This document shows positions 1 to 5,871 of a DNA stretch of 9,099 nucleotides, one piece after another (position 1 is the stretch's first letter; each line of letters starts with the position of its first letter). Below the pieces are notes generated by a model. That model did not search any database and had not been told where the DNA came from. It saw only the letters and a program-made list of their open reading frames with translations. The stretch is from DATDCV01 sp036524155 (GTDB lineage: Bacteria > Verrucomicrobiota > Verrucomicrobiia > Limisphaerales > UBA8199), in contig DATDCV010000222.1 in the NCBI GenBank assembly GCA_036524155.1, forward strand, positions 1 to 9,099. The letters run 5' to 3'. Both the position numbers and the translations under genes were made by a program.

Positions 1-1599
1 GGCGGGGAGCGAAGTCAGATTTATGTTTTGGACACGGCCTCAGGCGAGATTCTGTACAACCTGGAGGCCGGGCACACGACCATGAGTCCGGTGCTGAGCC
101 GGGATGAGCAGACCCTGTTCGTCTGCAATCGTTTCAACGACGATTTGGGGCTGTACGATTTGGGCGCGCGCAAGGAACTGTGCCGGATCCCGGTGCGGCG
201 CGAGCCCGTTTCCGCGGCTCTGACGCTGGATGGCCGGCATCTGCTGGTGGCGAGCCACCTGCCTCGCGGGCGATCCGATGTCGCGTATGTGGCGGCGACG
301 GTGAGTGTGGTTGACGTAGCCGCGCGAAAGGTGGTGAAGGATCTGCGCCTCCCCAACGGCAGCATCAACCTGCGACAAATCTCCGTGTCGCCGGACGGCA
401 GATACGGCTGTGTGCCGCTCAGCGTTGGGCGTTTCCAAGTGCCGGTGACTCAACTGGACCGCGGATGGGCCAACACCAGCGCGATGACGCTGATCGACCT
501 TTCCACACTGGAAATCCTGAACACCGTTTTGCTGGACGATGTGGACCACGGAGCGGCCAATCCTTGGGCGACGGGCTGGTCTGCCGACAGCCACTCGCTC
601 TTCGTCACTCACGCCGGAACACACGAGCTGAGCGTGATAGACTTTGGCCTGTTATTGGAAAAGATCTCAAGTCTGCCGCGGACGGCTCCCACGAATTTGG
701 CCGGACTGAAGGATGCCGCCTCCCGCTGTCAGGCGGATGTCGTAAACGATCTTTCGTTTGTTCACGGCCTGCGGCGGCGGGTCAAGCTAAACGGAAATGG
801 GCCGCGCGCGCTGGCCACCGCAGGAGCGAAGCTGGTTGTCGCGGGTTATTTTTCCGACAGCCTCGACGTGGTTGACCTGTCCAGGCTGGCGCAGGCGCCG
901 GAAGCCATCCCGCTGAATCCGGGCTTACAACTGACAACCCTCCGGCGCGGTGAGATGTACTTTAACGACGCGAGCATTTGTTTTCAGGGCTGGCAAAGCT
1001 GTGCCAGTTGCCACGACGACGACGGACGGGTGGATGGACTCAACTGGGATTTGCTGAACGACGGCATTGGAAATCCCAAAGACACCAAGAGCCTGGTGTT
1101 GTCGCACAAGACTCCCCCGGTGATGAGCCTTGGGGTGAGGGCCACGGCCGAAATAGCTGTGCGCTCCGGCATCCAAAACTCGTTGGGAACAATGCTGCCC
1201 GAGGAAGTGGCCTCGTCGATTGACGCCTGGCTCAGGAGCCTCCAACCGGCGCGCAGCCCCTGCCTCGTGCAGGGGAAACTGTCGGAGCAAGCCCGCCGGG
1301 GAGAACAGATCTTCAAGAGCCCGGCCACCGGCTGCGCGGGTTGCCATGAGTCCGAGCTCTTTACCGACCTTCAGTCCTACAATGTCGGAACGCGGAACGA
1401 GTTCGACCGGGAGGACAGGGTTTTCGACACACCGACCTTGCGCGAGCTTTGGCGCACGGCGCCCTATCTGCACGATGGCTCGGCGGCCACACTGCGCGAT
1501 GTGCTAACCACCCGGAACCCGAAAGACGAGCACGGCAAAACCTCGCACTTATCTCCCGCCGAACTGGACGACCTGGTCGAGTACTTGCGTTCGCTGTGA
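1..1599 (+). CDS. YVTN-type beta-propeller fused to di-haem cytochrome c peroxidase-like domain (5' end missing)
   Basis: The frame is already open at base 1 and the propeller sequence is in progress (IYVLDTASGEILYNLEAGHT), so the true start lies upstream. A TTG at 28 is only an internal codon. Codons 1 to about 300 contain repeated propeller blades (the pattern SxDxxxLFV followed by xVxVxD, e.g. LYDLGARKE, VVDVAARKV, LIDLSTLE, VVDLSRL). The rest is cytochrome-like, with two CxxCH haem-attachment motifs: CASCH at 1000-1014 and CAGCH at 1333-1347. Around them are the hallmarks of bacterial di-haem peroxidase/MauG-type proteins: DGLNWDLLNDGIGNPK after the first haem, and FDTPTLRELWRTAPYLHDG followed by LSPAELDDLVEYLRSL at the C terminus. 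Such proteins act outside the cytoplasm in electron transfer or peroxide reduction. The propeller may dock a partner or substrate. A signal peptide cannot be checked because the N terminus is missing. The stop (TGA 1597-1599) is 11 bp from the convergent regulator gene. The family call is firm. Peroxidase versus another redox activity is open. Confidence 0.9.
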   Translation, partial: GGERSQIYVLDTASGEILYNLEAGHTTMSPVLSRDEQTLFVCNRFNDDLGLYDLGARKELCRIPVRREPVSAALTLDGRHLLVASHLPRGRSDVAYVAATVSVVDVAARKVVKDLRLPNGSINLRQISVSPDGRYGCVPLSVGRFQVPVTQLDRGWANTSAMTLIDLSTLEILNTVLLDDVDHGAANPWATGWSADSHSLFVTHAGTHELSVIDFGLLLEKISSLPRTAPTNLAGLKDAASRCQADVVNDLSFVHGLRRRVKLNGNGPRALATAGAKLVVAGYFSDSLDVVDLSRLAQAPEAIPLNPGLQLTTLRRGEMYFNDASICFQGWQSCASCHDDDGRVDGLNWDLLNDGIGNPKDTKSLVLSHKTPPVMSLGVRATAEIAVRSGIQNSLGTMLPEEVASSIDAWLRSLQPARSPCLVQGKLSEQARRGEQIFKSPATGCAGCHESELFTDLQSYNVGTRNEFDREDRVFDTPTLRELWRTAPYLHDGSAATLRDVLTTRNPKDEHGKTSHLSPAELDDLVEYLRSL

Positions 1600-1610
1600 C
1601 GTCCCCCGGG

Positions 1611-2240
1611 CTATTCCAGCAATTGGTGCTGCATGGCGTAGTGCATCAATTCCGCGTTGTTCCGGAGGCCCATTTTTTCGAGGACCCGGGTCCGGTAGGT
1701 GCTGATGGTCTTGACGCTGAGCGAAAGCTCTTTGGCGATCTCGCTGACGATCTTGCCGGACGCGATCAACCGCAATACCTGGAACTCGCGGTCGGACAGC
1801 AATTCCTGTGGTGGCTTTTGTCCGTCATTTGAAAGGTAAGTGGCGAGCTTCTCCGCGAGGGAAGTGCTGACGTATCGGCCGCCCGCCAGCACCTTTTTCA
1901 CAGCGCCCACTAATTCCTCGGGCGCGCTCTCTTTGGTCATGTATCCTGCCGCACCGCGGGTCAGGACCCGCACCGCGAACTGGCTTTCCGGGTGCATGCT
2001 CAGCACCAGCACCGGCAGCCTGGGCCGCGTTCGCTTGATCTCACGCAGCACTTCCAACCCGCTGCGGCCGGGCATCGTGATGTCCAAAACCACCACATCC
2101 CAGGCGTCCTTCCAGACCAGATCCAGCGCCTCCTGGGCATTACGGGCCTCACCGAAAGTTGCACGCTTGAACTCATCCGCCAAGATTTGCCGCAGGCCGC
2201 GGCGCACCACCGCGTGGTCGTCTGCCAAGAGTATCTTCAT
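1611..2240 (-). CDS. NarL/FixJ-family response regulator (REC + LuxR-type HTH)
   Basis: This is a 209-residue DNA-binding response regulator, the normal length for the NarL family. The receiver domain spans residues 1-118: acidic pocket D7/D8 in MKILLADDH, phosphoacceptor D53 in VVLDITMPG, switch residue S81 in VLVLSMH, and conserved K103 in GYMTKES. The LuxR-type helix-turn-helix covers about 147-199, with LSDREFQVLRLIASG and the recognition region SLSVKTISTYRTRVLEKMG. It should bind DNA as a phosphorylated dimer. The ATG at 2240 is fixed by the receiver's first strand and by an AGGA eight bases upstream. It is the second gene of a minus-strand pair, overlapping the 3' end of the histidine kinase by 68 bp in another frame, which points to cognate partners and translational coupling. 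Its target genes are not identifiable from the sequence. It ends 11 bp from the convergent cytochrome gene, with no clear intrinsic terminator between them. Confidence 0.95.
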   Translation of the reverse strand: MKILLADDHAVVRRGLRQILADEFKRATFGEARNAQEALDLVWKDAWDVVVLDITMPGRSGLEVLREIKRTRPRLPVLVLSMHPESQFAVRVLTRGAAGYMTKESAPEELVGAVKKVLAGGRYVSTSLAEKLATYLSNDGQKPPQELLSDREFQVLRLIASGKIVSEIAKELSLSVKTISTYRTRVLEKMGLRNNAELMHYAMQHQLLE

Positions 2241-3336
2241 GATCCAGTTCCTGTGGCCGCGGGGCGCTCGGGACGGGGATCGACACCTTGACGCGCGTGC
2301 CTCCGCCCTGCTGCAACCGGCCGATCCTGAACGTGCCGCCCAGCAGAGCCGCGCGTTCCCTCATCCCCAGCAAGCCCAGCGACCTGGTGTTGACTTGCTC
2401 GGCCCGCGAAATGCCGCGCCCATTATCTCTCACTTCCAACATAATCCGTCCGCCGGCTTCCTTCAAATTGGCGGTGACAAGCGTGGCGTCAGCGTGGCGA
2501 ATGATGTTCGTGAGCGTCTCCTGAAAAATGCGGAATAAAGTCGTGCTGAGGTTCGGGTCCAGTGAGCTGTCCCCGACATCCGCACGCACGTGGCATTGAA
2601 TGCCGGTGCGGTTCTGAAACTCGGCGGCCTGCCAGTCGAGGGCCGCGGCCAGCCCCAGATGGTCGAGCACCCCGGGTCGCAACTCGCTGGAGATCCGCCG
2701 AACGGTCTGAATCGTAGCGTCAATGTCCGCGATGAGTCGTTTGGTTTTCTCCGACAAAAGTTTCCCGTCGGGAGGCAGCTTGCCGGCCAGCCAGGAAAGA
2801 CCGAGCTTGCAGCTCGTCAGGGCCTGGCCCAGTTCGTCGTGCACCTCGCGCGCAATCCGCGTGCGTTCCTCCTCGCGCACGGACTGGAGGTAAACCGACA
2901 GCGCACGAAGTTGCTTGTGGGATTCCCGGAGCTGTTCTTCCGCGCGGCGGTGTTGGGCGCGCTCCTGGGCTTCCCGGAGAGCGCGGGCAACCGCGGGCAT
3001 CAGCCGGGAAAGCCGTGTTTTAAGCACATAATCTGTCGCGCCGCCCTTGAGCGTCTCGATCGCCACCTCCTCGCCCATGGTGCCCGTGACAAAGATAAAT
3101 GGCGTCTCGGGGCACTTCTGCCGGGCCAGGTTCAGCGCGTCATGTCCATTGAAGCCGGGCAGTGAGTAGTCGGATAGGATTAATCCCGGCGGCCGTCCTT
3201 CAAGGGCTTTCAGGTATTCCGCCTTGGTTTCGACCCGCTCGATCGAAAAGCTCAACCCGCTCTTCCGGAGAGCGAGTTCCGTCAGCTCCGCATCCGCAGC
3301 ATCGTCCTCCAACATCAGGATATGAACGTCTTTCAT
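2173..3336 (-). CDS. Soluble hybrid histidine kinase: N-terminal receiver, HisKA_3, HATPase_c (NarX/DegS-type core)
   Basis: The protein has 387 residues from ATG 3336. Residues 1-118 are a receiver: D11/D12 in MLEDDAAD, phosphoacceptor D56 in LSDYSLPG, T84 in FVTGTMG, and K106 in YVLKTRL. A charged coiled-coil-like linker (about 120-160) follows, then a HisKA_3 dimerisation domain with phosphorylated histidine H166 in REVHDELGQAL. The ATPase domain has an N-box around N277 (QETLTNIIRHA), DNGRGI at 304-309 and GLLGMRERA at 321-329. There is no transmembrane segment, signal peptide or PAS/GAF sensor, so the enzyme is cytoplasmic and its input is probably phosphorylation of its own receiver by another kinase. 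Autophosphorylation should feed the NarL-type regulator encoded next. I chose ATG 3336 because the receiver begins there. GTG 3360 and ATG 3354 are in-frame alternatives adding 8 or 6 residues, and none has a strong Shine-Dalgarno sequence. After the usual C terminus (TRVKVSIPVPS) the frame continues about 30 residues in a basic, low-complexity tail, 22 codons of which overlap the regulator gene. A frameshift at the 3' end is an alternative explanation for that tail. Confidence 0.92.
   Translation of the reverse strand: MKDVHILMLEDDAADAELTELALRKSGLSFSIERVETKAEYLKALEGRPPGLILSDYSLPGFNGHDALNLARQKCPETPFIFVTGTMGEEVAIETLKGGATDYVLKTRLSRLMPAVARALREAQERAQHRRAEEQLRESHKQLRALSVYLQSVREEERTRIAREVHDELGQALTSCKLGLSWLAGKLPPDGKLLSEKTKRLIADIDATIQTVRRISSELRPGVLDHLGLAAALDWQAAEFQNRTGIQCHVRADVGDSSLDPNLSTTLFRIFQETLTNIIRHADATLVTANLKEAGGRIMLEVRDNGRGISRAEQVNTRSLGLLGMRERAALLGGTFRIGRLQQGGGTRVKVSIPVPSAPRPQELDHEDTLGRRPRGGAPRPAANLGG
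2249..2252 (-). promoter_or_regulatory. Ribosome binding site of the response regulator, inside the kinase gene
   Basis: The minus strand reads AGGAACTGGATC directly before the regulator's ATG, which gives an AGGA core with an 8-base spacer. It lies within the overlapping histidine kinase reading frame. It supports initiation at ATG 2240 rather than at a codon downstream of the kinase stop, and so supports a genuine 68-bp overlap. Confidence 0.6.
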
Positions 3337-3540
3337 CGCACCACCACTCGCCATCTGCACTATAGCAGCGGTTCAAGTGTTGGCATAGTGGCGCAGCGAA
3401 ATCTTTCATGGCGGGCCAGTCGAAGCGTCAGCGGGCACAGGTCCTCGCTGTGACCTGCGGGGCGGCCTCCACGGCCACAACTGGCTGCCGGCAATGCTCG
3501 GCGGGGCAGGGCATGGCAGGAAATATCTGCGCGCGCGAAC
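3337..3540. other. Intergenic gap between the kinase-like gene and the histidine kinase
   Basis: This 204-bp gap separates two minus-strand genes. It has no convincing coding sequence. A small inverted repeat is visible (CAGGTC 3438-3443 against GACCTG 3452-3457, 8-base loop), just downstream of the kinase-like gene on its own strand, but no T-run follows it, so a factor-independent terminator is not supported. The gap is long enough to hold a separate promoter for the two-component pair, but I see no clear -35/-10 pair. Confidence 0.4.
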
Positions 3541-5301
3541 TCAGCATTTCTGGATTAACGCGAAGTTGCAGACCCGAAGCGCCGGCTTCCCATCGTCATC
3601 CAGGACCAGGGTGCCCGAATGTCGCAGCGACAGCAGATAATGAGTTGGCTTGGGAAACAAATCGCGGTAGCCGGCCGCCGCCAGTTTCCTCTGTTCGCGT
3701 TCGAGGATTTGCTTTGCTTCCCGGACGCTAATGATGCCGCTCTGACAGGCCTCATGCAGGTTAACCCCCCGGCAATATGCCTCATCTTTGCTGGCCAGGA
3801 TTTCGTCAAGCCCGTTCCAGAATCCCCAGATGGTCAAATAATTGTGGTCGGACCGCAACACCAGTTGACCGTCAGGGGCGACCAGGTTCTGATGGGACCG
3901 GTATCGGCGATCGTCGGAGGCATACAATTCCGATCGGGTAGACTCGAGCCCGGACATGTAGATTGCCCGCGGGTAAGTGGTATCCACGCCTTTGGATTTG
4001 AGGTCCAGCGCGATGGCAACCTCTTCGAAAGGACTGTTATAACCGGGGTCCGGTTTTCTCCTGAGGCGGGCGGCAGCGTCTCTTTCGCGCTGTTCCCCCA
4101 CGCGCGAGAGTTTCCACACCAGGTTGATCCGGTCCTTGGTCAAGGTGTAGTAGGTGTCGTTGGTCGCACTCAGCCGCTTGCTGGGAGTCCGCCGCCAGCG
4201 TTCCGGCATAAAATAATCGAACAGATCGGGGTCCCGTCCCACTACCCAGAGCCTGCCGTGAGTGCTATCGGCGTGCCCCCAGACATAGTTCACCTCCTGA
4301 ATGCACGTCGGCTTGAGGTGGGCGGGATATTTCGAGCCTTTGTGGTTGGCAAACCGGTCGCGCTGGTGGGTCAGGTAGATGGCTCGTCTGGAGGACTGCT
4401 TCTCCTGCTCGTGTTCGGGGGTCCGTTGGAGTAACTCGAAGTCGATCAGCGCATAGGCGAAGTCGCCGACCCGGTTTTTCAGCAGTTTCCCACTCCGGCG
4501 CCACCGCACGATCAGGTGGGCCGGCTTATGATCCACCACCATGAAACCGTTTTGCGCGAGCTCGGCTTTCGCTTTCAACGTTAGCCGTTTCAACTCCTCG
4601 GCGCGGGCTTCGGATCCCGGAATGGCTTTTTCCAGCGCGGCGTCGGCTGATTCACCTTTGACCCACTGGTAGATCAAGACGTAGTGGCGGAAAATGTCCA
4701 GTTCCACATCCCGGAATTTCGCTTTCTTGTGCTCGATGCGGTGAGTGCTGCGGCCCGTCTGCCAAAGCTCGAGCCGCTCGGGGGGCATGTAGATGGCCAG
4801 CGGCCGGTGCGTGAGTATCCGTTTGCCGAGCTTGCGTTCGCGCAGTTCCATCACGAGCGAAAACTCCTCGTAGGGACTGTTGAACTCGGCATGGGAAAAT
4901 TTCTCAAAAGTCAAAGTGTCCAGCGGCACATCCTCGCCGACGCGACAGTATTTCACGACCAGGTCGATAGACCGGCCGTTTACGGCTCTCGTGGGCACGC
5001 GGTACACGACGCTAGTGCCCTGCAAACGCTCGCGCTTCTTCTCAAACCACACGTCTTCCCGCCAGTTCTCCAGTCGCAGGTGTTCCAGGAAAGGCAGACC
5101 GAGTCGTGTCAGATAAAGGTCCCCCCCGTTTTGTGTCGGAACGTGAACGTAGTCCACGCCCAGGAGGCGCATCGGCGTAGCGTTGGGCGGCAGGCGATGC
5201 CCTTTGAAATCGCTCGAACCCTCCCCCGGCGACGGGGCGGGCTTTTGCCGGGTCTCAATACTCAGCGGCAGCTCGGGGCTTTCTTCGGGCGCTGGGCTCA
5301 T
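3541..5301 (-). CDS. Unrecognised protein: tandem protein-kinase-like domain and degenerate pseudokinase-like domain
   Basis: I do not recognise a named family. The 586 residues from ATG 5301 begin with a Pro/Glu/Ser-rich, probably disordered stretch (1 to about 43). Copy A (about 46-300) shows the landmarks of a protein-kinase fold in order: K117 in LVVKYCRVG (beta-3 lysine), E145/E146 in NSPYEEF (helix C), a hinge-like strand YVLIYQWVKG (207-216), a catalytic loop GFMVVDHKPAHLIV (D257, K259, P260, with H262 where kinases have Asn), and D287-F288-E289 in place of DFG. Copy B (about 336-586) repeats the order: VNYV, K396 in LVWKLSRVG, E426/E427 in NSPFEEV, AIYM, hinge-like YLTIWGFWNG (488-497), GYRDLFPKPTHYLL, and NFA at 579-581. 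In copy B both catalytic aspartates are gone (D257 to F549, D287 to N579), so it looks like a pseudokinase. No signal peptide or membrane segment is visible, so it is likely cytoplasmic. An in-frame TTG at 5391 would add 30 residues. The duplication is clear to the eye; the kinase-fold assignment is inference, and the substrate is unknown (protein, lipid or small molecule). Confidence 0.85.
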   Translation of the reverse strand: MSPAPEESPELPLSIETRQKPAPSPGEGSSDFKGHRLPPNATPMRLLGVDYVHVPTQNGGDLYLTRLGLPFLEHLRLENWREDVWFEKKRERLQGTSVVYRVPTRAVNGRSIDLVVKYCRVGEDVPLDTLTFEKFSHAEFNSPYEEFSLVMELRERKLGKRILTHRPLAIYMPPERLELWQTGRSTHRIEHKKAKFRDVELDIFRHYVLIYQWVKGESADAALEKAIPGSEARAEELKRLTLKAKAELAQNGFMVVDHKPAHLIVRWRRSGKLLKNRVGDFAYALIDFELLQRTPEHEQEKQSSRRAIYLTHQRDRFANHKGSKYPAHLKPTCIQEVNYVWGHADSTHGRLWVVGRDPDLFDYFMPERWRRTPSKRLSATNDTYYTLTKDRINLVWKLSRVGEQRERDAAARLRRKPDPGYNSPFEEVAIALDLKSKGVDTTYPRAIYMSGLESTRSELYASDDRRYRSHQNLVAPDGQLVLRSDHNYLTIWGFWNGLDEILASKDEAYCRGVNLHEACQSGIISVREAKQILEREQRKLAAAGYRDLFPKPTHYLLSLRHSGTLVLDDDGKPALRVCNFALIQKC

Positions 5302-5306
5302 CTGGG

Positions 5307-5310
5307 TTCC
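5307..5310 (-). promoter_or_regulatory. Candidate ribosome binding site for the kinase/pseudokinase gene
   Basis: The minus strand reads GGAACCCAG immediately before ATG 5301, giving GGAA with a 5-base spacer. This is better placed than anything before the upstream TTG at 5391, and it is why I prefer the shorter start. The motif is short, so the support is modest. Confidence 0.35.
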
Positions 5311-5408
5311 GGGTGCTGTTGTTGACCGTTCACGTGAGCCGCATACTACCCTCGGAGCAGGCGTAAACTCAATAGCCGTGCCCGACAGCAATTCTCAATT
5401 TGGCCTAG

Positions 5409-5503
5409 CGCGGGCGTCCTCGCCCGCGGGTCGATGGGGCGTCCCGCCCCAGGAAGGTGCGAACGGCGGGACGCCGTCTGAACTCGCAGCCGGGACGGCT
5501 GCG
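5409..5503. repeat. Cluster of four short palindromes with a shared GC-rich core
   Basis: Four perfect hairpins lie within 95 bp. They are 5409-5416/5421-5428 (CGCGGGCG, loop TCCT), 5436-5441/5445-5450 (GGGGCG, loop TCC), 5463-5468/5472-5477 (ACGGCG, loop GGA) and 5485-5492/5496-5503 (CGCAGCCG, loop GGA). The first two carry a GCG-TCC-CGC type core and the last two its reverse complement, so the cluster is itself arranged as two facing pairs. It sits between divergently transcribed genes, where a terminator is not expected. From general experience this looks like a dispersed extragenic palindromic repeat of the kind common in Verrucomicrobiota intergenic DNA. Copy number cannot be tested from this window. 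Confidence 0.7.
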
Positions 5504-5544
5504 CCACATATCGTTTCGACTTACGTCGTCGCCTACAATCCTGC

Positions 5545-5633
5545 CAACGAACGGGAGCAAGGTAAGCGGAATACGGCCTCCTCTCCCCGGCCCTCTCCTC
5601 CGGTGGAGGAGAGGGAGGAGGGCCAGTTCGTTG
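5545..5633. repeat. Fold-back element with nested inverted repeats
   Basis: An 11-bp perfect palindrome lies at its centre (CCCTCTCCTCC 5591-5601, loop GGT, GGAGGAGAGGG 5605-5615). Outside it, GGCCTCCT (5575-5582) pairs with AGGAGGGCC (5616-5624) with one bulged base. Outside that, CAACGAAC (5545-5552) pairs with GTTCGTTG (5626-5633). The nested arms suggest one 89-bp structured unit rather than chance. There is no T-tract and no gene ending into it, so it is more likely a dispersed miniature repeat than a terminator. Confidence 0.6.
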
Positions 5634-5871
5634 ACCTTATGCCGCTCTCTCGTGGAGTTGAGATTCTCCATTCAGCGGCGCCTACAGTCGCCATGAACAT
5701 TCGGGCGAAAAAGTGCCGACGGAGTTCTGTCCGGGCGCACTCCGGTCCAGCCCTCCTCGTTTGGTGGTAGTGTCGAGATGCACTCGTTCTGTCCGACGAC
5801 CGCACGAAGAGATTGGCAGGAAGGGCGCGACCTGTTTAGATGGCGCCGAACCGGAATTAATACGCGGAACG
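5634..5871. other. Leader region of the GH42-like gene; no gene recognised
   Basis: The frame of the downstream gene is open from 5662, but it has no ATG before 5872 and the sequence shows no domain. I see no riboswitch-like fold and no convincing -35/-10 pair. The promoter of the secreted hydrolase should lie here or in the repeats just upstream. A weak GGAA at 5866-5869 lies only two bases from the ATG, closer than usual for a ribosome binding site. Confidence 0.4.

Noticed and set aside
40..1473. Antisense frames over the cytochrome gene (40-624 and 925-1473 minus).
   Set aside because: They are shadows of a clearly coding + frame with two CxxCH motifs; no domain is seen in the antisense translations.
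1597..1616. A bidirectional terminator between the convergent cytochrome and regulator genes (CCCGGG near 1606).
   Set aside because: It is only a 6-bp palindrome without loop or T-tract; the 11-bp gap is too short for a standard hairpin terminator.
3359..3364. TATAGT on the minus strand as a -10 box for the histidine kinase.
   Set aside because: No acceptable -35 lies 16-18 bases upstream. A single hexamer is not enough, though it would favour the ATG 3336 start if real.
3619..4434. A 271-codon + strand frame antisense to the kinase-like gene.
   Set aside because: The minus-strand frame shows internal duplication at the protein level with conserved motifs, which only a real coding frame would keep. 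The + frame shows no domain.
5409..5503. CRISPR-like array.
   Set aside because: The four units differ in stem sequence and length, are only 15-20 bp, and have irregular spacers of about 7-12 bp, so they are palindromes rather than direct repeats with spacers; no cas gene is nearby.
5405..5671. An 88-codon minus-strand frame, and overlapping + frames, across the intergenic repeats.
   Set aside because: They consist almost entirely of the palindromic repeat sequence, read as Arg/Gly/Pro-rich translation with no domain and no good ribosome binding site.
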